Source: Streptomyces sp. BK208 (GTDB lineage Bacteria > Actinomycetota > Actinomycetes > Streptomycetales > Streptomycetaceae). From it: a stretch of 64,000 bases of DNA. The notes below the pieces were generated by a model. It was not told the origin of the DNA. It searched no databases and saw nothing but the letters and a program-made list of their open reading frames with translations. This document shows, one piece after another, positions 1 to 7,882 of this stretch. The position numbers and the translations under genes are program-made. The stretch is from the NCBI RefSeq assembly GCF_004364245.1, contig NZ_SOAV01000003.1:520867-584866 (forward strand). The letters run 5' to 3'. The stretch's first letter is position 1. Each line of letters begins with the position of its first letter.

Positions 1-104
1 CACCCCCCCCCCCCCCCGCGGCGGGGCGCCCCCCCCCCCCCCCCCCCCGCCCCCGGGGCCCCCCCGCGGGGGGGGGGGGGGGGGCCCCCCCCCCCCCCCC
101 CCCC
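1..104. other. C/G homopolymer block, probable artefact
   Basis: The first 104 bases are almost only runs of C and G, with no codon structure, and stop abruptly where ordinary Streptomyces sequence begins. This looks like a contig-end sequencing or assembly artefact rather than genomic sequence. No gene is called here. Confidence 0.8.
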
Positions 105-131
105 ACCACCGTTTCCGCCTCCTCGTGAGGA

Positions 132-3100
132 TCAGCCGGCCCAGACGTCCTCGACGTAGCGTCCGGATCCCACGAGCGCGGCGAGCCATGCCACGGCCTG
201 CTCGTCGCTCGCACCGGTCCGCTCGCGGTAGACCGCCATGAACGCCTCCCGGACGGCGGGGGCCATACGACGGCCGTCGCCGCAGACGTAGACGCGTCCG
301 CCGGCCTCCAGGACGGACCACACCTCCTCGCTCTCACGGGCGATGCGCTCCTGGACGAAGCGGGCGCCGTTCTCGGGCGCGTGCATGAAGGTGGGGCGCA
401 TGCTGACGGCGCCGGCCGCCTCGGCCGCCTCGAACTCCTCCCGGTGCAGGAAGTCCACGTCGGGGTGGTCGCAGCCGAAGTAGCAGAGCAGGGTGCCGGT
501 CGAGCCGGTGTGGTGGCGGTCGAGGACCGCGCCGCGGAAGGGCGCGAGGCCGGTGCCCGCGCTGACCAGGATCACCGGCACGGAGGTGTCCTCGGGCAGG
601 CGGAAGGACTCGCTGCACGGCAGGACCCGGGCCTGGATCGCCCCACCCGCGTGCACCGTCTGCAGGAAGTGCGAGGCGATCCCCCGGAAGGTGCCCTCCC
701 CCGACCGGTGGGGCGCGGCGAGCAGCGACACCATCAGGTCGGCTTCACCGGGCCGGGCCGCGGCGGACGACGAGATCGAGTAGTGCCGGGGACGCAGCAC
801 CGGCAGCAGCTCCAGGAAGCGCTCGAAGGGCAGTTCGCACGCGCGGTAGCGCTCCAGGAGGTCCAGGACGCTGAGTCCCCCTGCGGTCACCTGCTCCCGG
901 AAGGTCTCGGGACCGGCGGTGGCGAAGGCGGTGAGCGGCTGCTTCTCGGGCGGGCAGGAGGTGTGCTCGGCGAGCACGGCGACCTGCTCCTGGGTGGCCG
1001 CGTCCTGGAGCTCGACGAAGTCGGTGAGCAGACGGCGCAGGGTCAGTGGCCGGTCCACGGGCAGGGCGCCCCGGCTCCGGCGGCGGGCGCGCAGCCGGAC
1101 GGTGCGGTCCAGATCGAGGCCGAAGCGGTCGGCGACGCGCTGGACGAGGCCGTCGGGGTTTCCGGGCAGGACGGCCAGGTGGTCGGCGGTGCGATAGGTG
1201 ACGCCCTCGGGCAGCCGGAGCCGCAGGAACCGCTTGGAGCGTCCCAGTTCGTGGTCGGTGTCGACGAGTTCGTACGCCTCGAGGACCTCCATCGGCTGGA
1301 CGCCGTGGCGCTCGGCGAGACCGCCGAGGACCGACTCCGAGGTGTCCTCCAGCTCGTACAGCCCCTCCCCTTCCGCCTCGGGCCCGGGGGCGGCCGTTTC
1401 ACCGGCGGTCGCCTCGCCGTACTCGTCCAGGAGCGCCTTCCACAGGTCTTCGGTCCACCGGTCGACCACTCCGCCGAAGTCGCCGGAGGCGTCGGCGCTG
1501 CCGCGCTGCAGAAGCGGGACGGCGCCGGCGGCGGTCAGGCGCTCGTCGATCAGGGTGGGGATCCACTGGTAGGTGGCTGCCCAGTTGCGGTCACCGACAC
1601 CGAGGACGGCGTACCGCAGTCCCGTCAGCGAGCCGGGGGCGAGGTTCTCCAGGGCGGCGACGAAGCGGGCGGCGTCGTCGGTCGGGCGGCCGTTGTAGGA
1701 GGCGGCGACGATGACGACCGGTCCCTCGGAGCCGGCCAGCCGCTCCGTGTACGCGTCGAGGGGGGCGACGGTCGGGGCGAAGCCGTGCTCCTCACCGTCC
1801 GTGCCGAGGTCGCGGGCGATGCCGGCACAGGTGCCGAGGTTGGAACCGTGGAGCAGCGTCAGCGCGGTGCCGCTCGCCCGGCGCGTCACGGCCGTGGTCC
1901 GGCCCGCGACGGGGTCCGCCTTCGCCGCGACGGGCAGGCGCCGTTCGTCGCCGGTGCGGCGGGCCAGCCTGAGGCTGAACCCGTCGGGCTTGATGGTCAG
2001 GGTCGACTTGATCTTCAGCTGGTAGTCGGTGTGGTCGATCAGACGGTAGCGGTGCACCAGCAGGCCCAGCAGCAGGGTGGCCTCGTGCAGCGCGAACTGG
2101 CGGCCGATGCAAGCTCGTTCGCCGTTGCCGAACGGTTTGAAGGCATGGACCGAGCGGGCCGCCTCCCGCTCGGGAGTGAAGCGCTCGGGGTCGAACAGCT
2201 CGACGTTCTCGCCCCAGGCCGCGTCGCGGTGAAGGGCCGAGGTGATCACCATCAGCGACTCGCCCTTGCGGACGGGGTACTTGCCGCCGATGACGGTGTC
2301 CTCGATCGGCTCGACGGCGTACGCGGGTGCGGTCGGCCACAGCCTCAGGCTCTCGTTGAGCACCTGGCGGATGTAGGTGAGCCTGCCGATGTCGCCGTAC
2401 TGGGGGTCCGGGGACGCGGTGTCGCCCCACAGGGCGTCCACCTCGGCCTGGGCCCGGGCGAGCACCTCCGGATGCTTGGTCAGGTAGTACAGGGCGAAGG
2501 AGAGCGCGCTGCTGGTGGTCTCGTGGCCGGCGATCAGGAAGGTGATCACCTGGTGCCGGATGTTCACGTCGTCCAGCGGCTCGCCGGTGACGGGGTCCTT
2601 CGTGTGCAGCATCAGCCCCATCAGGTCGTCCGTGCTGGTGTCGCCGGAGGCGCGGCGCTCCCTGATCACGTCGTCGACGAGGTCCGTCATCAGGTCGATG
2701 TCCGCGCGGAACTGCTCGACCTTCTTCCTCTTGAAGATTTCGGAGCCCGGGATGGACTCACCCTTCTCCTGGGCGAAGACGAGGGCCCTGGCCATCGCCT
2801 CGACGAACGGGTGCAGGTCGTCGCGGCGGAAGGACCGGAAGTCGTAGCCGAAGCCGCACAGGCCGATCGTGTCGAAGGTCAGCCGGGTCATCTCGTCGGG
2901 CACGTCCACCGTCTGCGCCCCGGCCAGCCGGTCCCACTTGCCGATCAGTGAGCGGGCGACCTTGAGCATGGGGTCGTGGTAGCTGCGCATCGCGCCGAGC
3001 GAGAACGCGGGCATCAGGATGTCGTGGGCCTTGCGCCAGTTCGGTTCGTGGTTGTAGGCGGTGAACAGGCCGTCCCCGGCCAGGGCCCGGACCTCGACCA

Positions 3101-3347
3101 GGTCGGTGTGGACGTGCTTGCGGAAGCGGGTCTCGTCCGACAGTTCAGCCACGAGGTCCAGGCCGCCGACCATGACGGTGTCCCTCCCGAAGATGCGCAG
3201 CCGGTACACGGGGCCGAACTCCCTGAACTCCTTCAGCAGGTGGGCCAGTCCGTCCGCACCCGCGGGAACGTTGAACGCGTGGCCTACGAGCGGCAGCGGG
3301 GGGCGCTCGGGAATCGCCCGTGCCGCGCCTGCGGACACCTGAGTCAT
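132..3347 (-). CDS. Self-sufficient cytochrome P450:NADPH-P450 reductase fusion (CYP102/P450BM3-like)
   Basis: A 1071-residue single-chain monooxygenase of the CYP102 type, expected to hydroxylate fatty acids or similar substrates in the cytosol with its own electron supply. The haem domain (about 1-470) has the I-helix motif AGHETTS (273-279), ExxR (E332-R335) and the haem loop FGNGERACIG with Cys413. The segment GDGLFTAYNHEPNW matches the P450BM3 substrate-channel region including its Phe. A flavodoxin/FMN domain follows (LLHGSNLGTCAG, about 500-650), then FAD and NADPH domains (RHYSISSS, GTGLAPFRG, YVCGDGRRMAP). I start at the ATG at 3347, preceded by GAAAGG; a frame extension upstream to 3395 has no such site. 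Known homologues are often controlled by a fatty-acid-responsive TetR repressor, but none is adjacent here. A role in the nearby peptide cluster is possible but unproven. Confidence 0.93.
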   Translation of the reverse strand: MTQVSAGAARAIPERPPLPLVGHAFNVPAGADGLAHLLKEFREFGPVYRLRIFGRDTVMVGGLDLVAELSDETRFRKHVHTDLVEVRALAGDGLFTAYNHEPNWRKAHDILMPAFSLGAMRSYHDPMLKVARSLIGKWDRLAGAQTVDVPDEMTRLTFDTIGLCGFGYDFRSFRRDDLHPFVEAMARALVFAQEKGESIPGSEIFKRKKVEQFRADIDLMTDLVDDVIRERRASGDTSTDDLMGLMLHTKDPVTGEPLDDVNIRHQVITFLIAGHETTSSALSFALYYLTKHPEVLARAQAEVDALWGDTASPDPQYGDIGRLTYIRQVLNESLRLWPTAPAYAVEPIEDTVIGGKYPVRKGESLMVITSALHRDAAWGENVELFDPERFTPEREAARSVHAFKPFGNGERACIGRQFALHEATLLLGLLVHRYRLIDHTDYQLKIKSTLTIKPDGFSLRLARRTGDERRLPVAAKADPVAGRTTAVTRRASGTALTLLHGSNLGTCAGIARDLGTDGEEHGFAPTVAPLDAYTERLAGSEGPVVIVAASYNGRPTDDAARFVAALENLAPGSLTGLRYAVLGVGDRNWAATYQWIPTLIDERLTAAGAVPLLQRGSADASGDFGGVVDRWTEDLWKALLDEYGEATAGETAAPGPEAEGEGLYELEDTSESVLGGLAERHGVQPMEVLEAYELVDTDHELGRSKRFLRLRLPEGVTYRTADHLAVLPGNPDGLVQRVADRFGLDLDRTVRLRARRRSRGALPVDRPLTLRRLLTDFVELQDAATQEQVAVLAEHTSCPPEKQPLTAFATAGPETFREQVTAGGLSVLDLLERYRACELPFERFLELLPVLRPRHYSISSSAAARPGEADLMVSLLAAPHRSGEGTFRGIASHFLQTVHAGGAIQARVLPCSESFRLPEDTSVPVILVSAGTGLAPFRGAVLDRHHTGSTGTLLCYFGCDHPDVDFLHREEFEAAEAAGAVSMRPTFMHAPENGARFVQERIARESEEVWSVLEAGGRVYVCGDGRRMAPAVREAFMAVYRERTGASDEQAVAWLAALVGSGRYVEDVWAG

Positions 3348-3523
3348 GAGCGTGCCTTTCGTTGCACTCCAGCAGTCACCGGCCAACTTACACACGACTT
3401 TGTCGATCGAACATGTCGAGTGACTGTATTGAACGACACAGCCGTCGGGCGGAACTCGGAACCGCCCGCGAACGTCCGGCGGAAGCGGCTTGACAGATGA
3501 CCTCGTCAGTGGACACGGTTAAA

Positions 3524-3547
3524 CGACATGGTCATGCGACCATGTCG
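3524..3547. promoter_or_regulatory. Inverted repeat, candidate operator between P450 and dehydrogenase
   Basis: Perfect inverted repeat CGACATGGT - 6 nt - ACCATGTCG in the divergent intergenic region. The half-site CATGTCGAG recurs at 3412-3420 near the P450 gene, in the same orientation as at 3541-3549. A TTGACA hexamer lies at 3490-3495, about 110 nt upstream of the dehydrogenase start. The layout suggests a repressor that could act on both divergent genes; the regulator itself is not seen nearby. Confidence 0.5.
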
Positions 3548-3600
3548 AGCGCCTGAGCTGCGGGCGCGCTTCTTCCCACCGAGCACATCGAGGTTTCCGC

Positions 3601-4662
3601 ATGAACACCATGCAGGCCGGACGGCTGCGCCTGGACACCCGTACCTTCGCCGTCGAAGAGGTCCCGATCCCGGTCCCCGGCCCGGGCGAGGTCCTCGTCG
3701 AGGTGCGGGCAGCGGGTGTCTGCCTGTCGGACGTCCACCTGATCGACGGCAGCCTGAGCCCCTTCTTCCCCATCGACGCGGTCACGGAGGCGGGTGCCGT
3801 CACCCTCGGCCACGAGGTGGCCGGTGTCGTCCACACCCTCGGCCCGGACGTGAAGGGCGGCTGGACGCCCGGGCAGCGCGTGGTCCTCCAGGCCGGCGAG
3901 GCGTGCGGCGACTGCGGCGGCTGCCTGCGCCGGATGACGTGCCACCGACCACTCACCCGCGGCCTGGACTACGACGGCGGCTGGGCGCAGTACACGATCG
4001 CCCGCGAGGGCACCCTGCTACCCATCCCGGACGGCCTGCCCTTCGACCAGGCCGCGATCATCCCCGACGCGGTCTCCACCCCGTACGCCGCGATCGTGGG
4101 CACCGGCGCCGTCCGCCCCGCCCAGGCGGTCGGCATCTGGGGCGCGGGCGGCCTCGGCGCCCACGCCGTACGGCTCGCCCGGATGGTCGGCGCGGCCCCG
4201 ATCATCGCGATCGACCCGCTGCCCTCGGCCCGCGAACGAGCCCTCGTCTTCGGCGCGGACGTCGCCCTCGACCCGCTCGCCCCCGCCTTCGCCGAGGCGG
4301 TGCGGGAGGCGACGGCCGGGCGCGGCCTCGACGTCGCCTTCGACTTCGCCGGCGTGGGCGACGCCCGCGCCCAGGCCGCGTCGGTCCTCGGCCCGTTCGG
4401 TTCACTCGTCCTCGCCGGACTCACCCCGGAGCCGGTCACGATCGCCGACAGCATCGGATTCTGCTTCAACGTCAACCAGGTCCGCGGCCACTACGGCTCC
4501 GAGCCCGAGCACGTGGAGCAGCTCGTCGGCCTGGCCTCGGCCGGACGCATCGACCTGGCCCCCTCCATCACGGCCCACGTCCCGCTGGCCGAGGCCGCGG
4601 ACGCCGTCGCCCGCCTGGAGAAGAAGGCCGGCGACCCGATCCGCCTGGTGCTCACCCCCTGA
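3601..4662 (+). CDS. Zinc-dependent alcohol dehydrogenase (MDR family)
   Basis: A 353-residue medium-chain dehydrogenase/reductase, predicted cytosolic NAD(P)-linked alcohol or polyol oxidoreductase. Catalytic-zinc ligands are visible as Cys41, His71 and Glu72 (GHEVAG). The four structural-zinc cysteines are Cys102, Cys105, Cys108 and Cys114. The Rossmann glycine motif GAGGLG lies near 180. Length is normal for the family. The ATG at 3601 follows GAGGT about 8 nt upstream; an ATG three codons later is the only nearby alternative. It diverges from the P450 gene, so a shared oxidation pathway (hydroxylation, then alcohol oxidation) is plausible. The substrate cannot be told from sequence. Confidence 0.9.
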   Translation: MNTMQAGRLRLDTRTFAVEEVPIPVPGPGEVLVEVRAAGVCLSDVHLIDGSLSPFFPIDAVTEAGAVTLGHEVAGVVHTLGPDVKGGWTPGQRVVLQAGEACGDCGGCLRRMTCHRPLTRGLDYDGGWAQYTIAREGTLLPIPDGLPFDQAAIIPDAVSTPYAAIVGTGAVRPAQAVGIWGAGGLGAHAVRLARMVGAAPIIAIDPLPSARERALVFGADVALDPLAPAFAEAVREATAGRGLDVAFDFAGVGDARAQAASVLGPFGSLVLAGLTPEPVTIADSIGFCFNVNQVRGHYGSEPEHVEQLVGLASAGRIDLAPSITAHVPLAEAADAVARLEKKAGDPIRLVLTP

Positions 4663-4809
4663 GCGGGAGGGGCGGTGGCCGGCTCACCGCGCCCGGCACG
4701 GGCGTTGCGGCAAGATGTCGGCCCGAACGGGATTCAGAGAACCGCAGGTCAGCAGCGACGCCGGCATCACCTCGCTGGACGGCGGCAGGTGCCGGTACGG
4801 GCTGCGGTG

Positions 4810-6330
4810 CTATCCGTGCGGGTCGGGCAGCGGTGCCTTGCGCCGGGGCGCGGGGGGTGTGGCGGTCGCCGGGGTCTCCGGGGTGTTGCGGGCGCCCAGT
4901 ACGAACAGGGCCATCAGGCCGGCGGCCAGGTAGAGGACTGCCTGCGCGTTCAGCAGCGGTACCGGGCCCAGGCGGTCGGTGAGCAGGCCCGCGAGGGCCA
5001 TGCCGATGGCCTGGGCGCCGTTGGACACGGTGTAGAAGGAGCCGAGTGCCCGGCCCAGGTGGTCGGCGGGGACCCGCTGCTGGACCATCCCGAGCATCCC
5101 GGCGTAGTAGACGCCACCGGGCAGGCCCACCACGGCGAACAGGACGACGTACACGCCGAAGGCGGTCGTGACCGTCGGCGCGTTCCAGATCAGCAGCGCC
5201 AGGGCGGAGAAGGACAGCGCTCCCCAGGTGATCAGCGGCCTCGGGTGCACGCGGGTGCCCAGGAAGCCCAGCGCCAGGCCGCCCGCGATGCCGCCGATGC
5301 CCTGGATGCTGCGCAGCAGGCCGATCTCGGCGTCGGTGCCGTGCAGGGTGGTGGCCACGAAGACGACGAACAGCACGACGAACAGGCCCTGGCCTATGGC
5401 GCAGAGGATGGCCGCGAGGAAGGACACGCGTAGGCGGCGGTCGTCGGTGATCACCGCGACGCCTTCGCGCCAGTGCCGGAACATCCGGCCGGAGCCCGCG
5501 GCAGCCGCAGGAGCGGTCGCCTCGGCGCGCTGGGCCCTCTCGCCGGCCGCCGAGCCCGTGGACGCCGAGTCCGTGGACGCCGAGTCCGTGGACGCCGAGT
5601 CCGTGGACGCCGAGCCCGTGGACGCCGACGTGGCCATCGGTCCCCCCGGCGCACTCTCCGTCGCGGCCGCCTCCGGCCCGGGCCTGACAGGCGCGCGTTC
5701 GGGCCGACGGATCCGGCTGACCACCCCGGCCGTCAGGAGCAGGCCGAGGACCGAGCCCGCCGCCACCGGGCGCAGTCCCCCGGCGACCACGACGCCGCCG
5801 AGCAGACTGCCGCCCAGGCGGCCGAGGTTGGAGTTCAGGACGACCAGGTTGCTGGCCGCCGCCCTCTGCCCGGGCTCCACGAGGTCGGGCAGCAGCGCGT
5901 TCTTCGACGTCAGGACGAACTGCGCGCACACCGCGCGCCCCGCGATCACCGCATAGACGAGCCACAGCTGGTCGCCGGAGGTGACCGGAAGGAGCAGGGC
6001 AGCCAGGGCCGCGTGCAGCAGCGTGCAGACGAGCAGCAGCTTCCTGCGGTCGTACCGGTCCGCGGCGATCCCGGCAAGGGAGCCGACGAGGACGCCCGGG
6101 GCGAGTTCGATCAGGAAGGCGAGGGACGTCGTCATCGCCGACTCGGTCATGCGGTAGACGAAGATCGGGATGGCGGTGACCAGCATCCAGTCGATCGTGT
6201 CGTCGAGCAGCCCGGCCGCCCATAAGGCGCGGAAGCGCGGGTTGCGTATCGGGGAGTTCGCGGAGTCCCGGACGGACCCGGCAGAACCTGTGGGCCCGGC
6301 GGGCTTCTTCCGGCGGAGTACGGGGGTCAA
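4810..6330 (-). CDS. MFS transporter with Ser/Ala/Asp repeat loop
   Basis: A 506-residue major facilitator of the enterobactin-exporter/macrolide-efflux type, with about 12 hydrophobic segments. The signature loop GSLAGIAADRYDRRK lies between segments 2 and 3. The central cytoplasmic loop is unusually long and contains a tandem repeat encoding the unit STDSA. The start is a TTG at 6330 whose bases overlap the stop of the upstream regulator (TTGA), so translation is probably coupled. Likely an efflux pump controlled by the ArsR-type regulator. It may export the peptide product of the neighbouring cluster, but this is inference from position only. Confidence 0.85.
   Translation of the reverse strand: MTPVLRRKKPAGPTGSAGSVRDSANSPIRNPRFRALWAAGLLDDTIDWMLVTAIPIFVYRMTESAMTTSLAFLIELAPGVLVGSLAGIAADRYDRRKLLLVCTLLHAALAALLLPVTSGDQLWLVYAVIAGRAVCAQFVLTSKNALLPDLVEPGQRAAASNLVVLNSNLGRLGGSLLGGVVVAGGLRPVAAGSVLGLLLTAGVVSRIRRPERAPVRPGPEAAATESAPGGPMATSASTGSASTDSASTDSASTDSASTGSAAGERAQRAEATAPAAAAGSGRMFRHWREGVAVITDDRRLRVSFLAAILCAIGQGLFVVLFVVFVATTLHGTDAEIGLLRSIQGIGGIAGGLALGFLGTRVHPRPLITWGALSFSALALLIWNAPTVTTAFGVYVVLFAVVGLPGGVYYAGMLGMVQQRVPADHLGRALGSFYTVSNGAQAIGMALAGLLTDRLGPVPLLNAQAVLYLAAGLMALFVLGARNTPETPATATPPAPRRKAPLPDPHG
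5551..5625. repeat. Five 15-bp tandem repeats inside the MFS gene
   Basis: Five head-to-tail copies of a 15-bp unit (CGAGYCCGTGGACGC as read on the + strand), two carrying C and three carrying T at the variable base. They encode a Ser-Thr-Asp/Gly-Ser-Ala run in the central loop of the exporter. In-frame copy-number change would lengthen or shorten the loop without breaking the gene. Confidence 0.9.
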
Positions 6331-6935
6331 CTCTGCTCCTTGGGCCGGCGGAACGCCTGGACGCTGAAGCTGATCTCGGCCGCGTCGGGCGGCACGTCAC
6401 GGCGGTTGGCGATGATGTACGGGCGTACCAGCAGGTCGATCACCGAGGTCAGGTGGAGGAGCTCGTCCGGCGTGAGGGCGAGCGCGTAGGAGTCGAACAC
6501 CGCCGCCCGCTGCCAGGGTTCCTCCAGTGAGCCGAAGTTGGCGAGGAAGTGCCGCACGAGACGGGTGAGCTCGCCCAGCTCGGCCCCGACTACCGCCGAG
6601 TGGGCGGCGAGCGACTCGGGGCCCTGGCCGTCCGGCAGGAAGTCGAAACCGGTGGCGACCGCGCGCCACGGCCGGTCACGGGCGTCGGAGCCGTCCTCCG
6701 CCTCGACGCGCTCCACCAGTCCGTACCGGTGGAGCAGGCGGAGGTGGTAGCTGCAGTTGGAGGCCGAGTCGTCGACCGCCTCCGCGCAGCGGCTCGCGGT
6801 GTCCGGTCCCTTGCGCATGAGGTGGTGCAGCAGGCGGAGGCGCAGAGGGTGCGCGAAGGCGCCCAGGACGCGCACATCAGTGATCGGGACTCGTCCGGGG
6901 CGGGCAGCGGGGTTCGCTCGGGACTTGAAAGACAT
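6327..6935 (-). CDS. ArsR-type winged-helix regulator
   Basis: A 202-residue transcription factor. The N-terminal winged helix (about 20-90; VLGAFAHPLRLRLLHHLM, then SNCSYHLRLLHRYGLVERV) is of the ArsR/HTH_20 kind. The C-terminal half is helical and unassigned. It is the first gene of a two-gene unit with the MFS transporter (TTGA overlap). Its ATG at 6933-6935 sits inside a perfect 18-bp palindrome, and the upstream half of that palindrome also supplies the GAAAG ribosome-binding sequence. A protein bound there would block both transcription and translation start, which argues for tight autoregulation. Confidence 0.85.
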   Translation of the reverse strand: MSFKSRANPAARPGRVPITDVRVLGAFAHPLRLRLLHHLMRKGPDTASRCAEAVDDSASNCSYHLRLLHRYGLVERVEAEDGSDARDRPWRAVATGFDFLPDGQGPESLAAHSAVVGAELGELTRLVRHFLANFGSLEEPWQRAAVFDSYALALTPDELLHLTSVIDLLVRPYIIANRRDVPPDAAEISFSVQAFRRPKEQS

Positions 6936-6942
6936 CTTTCAA
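6925..6942. promoter_or_regulatory. 18-bp palindrome over the ArsR-type gene start codon
   Basis: Perfect palindrome TTGAAAGA-CA-TCTTTCAA that contains the regulator's own ATG and its GAAAG Shine-Dalgarno. Same layout (8-bp arms, 2-bp centre, TGAAA...TTTCA core) as the palindrome at 7061-7078, so both are likely sites of the same regulator. Confidence 0.65.
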
Positions 6943-7060
6943 TACTGCGTCGGCACGCCATCGGGCGCAAGGCCCCGCCTCGCGGACACGATCTCATCGG
7001 CACCGTTTTGGCCTGATTTACCCCTGTCCGCTCGCTCCAGGGCGAGGGTTCTCGCCCGAT

Positions 7061-7078
7061 GTGAAATATCTATTTCAC
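7061..7078. promoter_or_regulatory. Second 18-bp palindrome upstream of the LOG gene
   Basis: Perfect palindrome GTGAAATA-TC-TATTTCAC, about 135 bp before the LOG-family gene. Its core matches the palindrome over the ArsR-type start codon at the TGAAA and TTTCA positions, suggesting coordinated control of the divergent genes. Confidence 0.55.
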
Positions 7079-7211
7079 TGTGTGGACACGGCCGGACAAT
7101 GCGGGGCCCTCCCCCTCGGGTGGAAATACGCCGGTGCGCGGCGAGATTTCCGGAGAATTCCTCTAGCCTGCCGAAGAGAACCCGACCACCGTCCCAGGAA
7201 GGGAATTCGAC

Positions 7212-7805
7212 ATGGCTTTTCCCACATCGAGCTCGCGGCGCATCGGCGTGCTCTGCGGTTCACGCGGCGGCAATTCGTCGCACTACGTGGAGATGGCGAC
7301 CGCGCTCGGCGAGGGGCTCGGGCTCCGTGGTGCCGACCTGGTCTACGGTGCGGGCGGAGCCGGCGTCATGGGCGCCGTCTCCCAGGCCGCGCACCGGTCC
7401 GGAGCCAAGGTGACCGGCGTGATCCCGCACGCCCTGCACGAGCGCGAGCGGGCGGTCGAGGCGTGCGGCGAGATCTTCGTGGTGCCCAGCATGCACGAGC
7501 GCAAGGCGCTGATGTACCGGCTGTCGGACGCGTTCCTGGTGCTTCCGGGCGGCTTCGGCACGCTCGACGAACTGATGGAGGTGGCCACCTGGAACCAGTT
7601 GGGATATCACCGCAAGCCGGTTGTCCTCGTCAATGTCCGGGAATTCTTCCAGCCGCTGATATCGATGCTCGACCGTATGTGCGAGGAAGGTTTCTTCACG
7701 CCCCGGGAGCGTTCCATCGTCAAGGTGGCCGACGCTCCGGACGCGGCCCTCGACCTGCTGGGGCTCCCCCGCCCGGCGCCCGTGACCCAGATGGCCCCCG
7801 CCTGA
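7212..7805 (+). CDS. LOG-family cytokinin riboside 5'-monophosphate phosphoribohydrolase
   Basis: A 197-residue Rossmann-like protein of the LOG/TIGR00730 family. Family members release the free base from nucleoside 5'-monophosphates (cytokinin activation in plants and some bacteria). Visible motifs are GAGGAGVMG near 50 and the catalytic loop PGGFGTLDE near 117, with the Arg/Lys-rich MHERKALMYRLSDAF just before it. Length is typical. The ATG at 7212 is preceded by GGAAGGGA. It diverges from the ArsR/MFS unit. Whether it serves the peptide cluster or is a neighbouring housekeeping gene is unclear; LOG homologues do turn up in some Streptomyces biosynthetic clusters. Confidence 0.9.
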   Translation: MAFPTSSSRRIGVLCGSRGGNSSHYVEMATALGEGLGLRGADLVYGAGGAGVMGAVSQAAHRSGAKVTGVIPHALHERERAVEACGEIFVVPSMHERKALMYRLSDAFLVLPGGFGTLDELMEVATWNQLGYHRKPVVLVNVREFFQPLISMLDRMCEEGFFTPRERSIVKVADAPDAALDLLGLPRPAPVTQMAPA

Positions 7806-7821
7806 GCGGGGGGAAGGGTCA

Positions 7822-7861
7822 GGGGGTGGGCCCCACACCGGTCGGTGTGGGGCCCACCCCC
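7822..7861. terminator. Bidirectional hairpin terminator
   Basis: Perfect inverted repeat with 19-bp arms (7822-7840 and 7843-7861), followed by a short T-rich run on the + strand. It lies between the convergent ends of the LOG and methyltransferase genes, so it can stop both transcripts. Confidence 0.85.
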
Positions 7862-7882
7862 TTTCCTCCCGTCCGCGGCCGC

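Noticed and set aside
381..2951. Very long open frame on the + strand, antisense to the P450 gene
   Set aside because: It arises from the GC-rich third positions of the real gene; no start site, no recognisable domain, composition dominated by Gly/Arg/Val.
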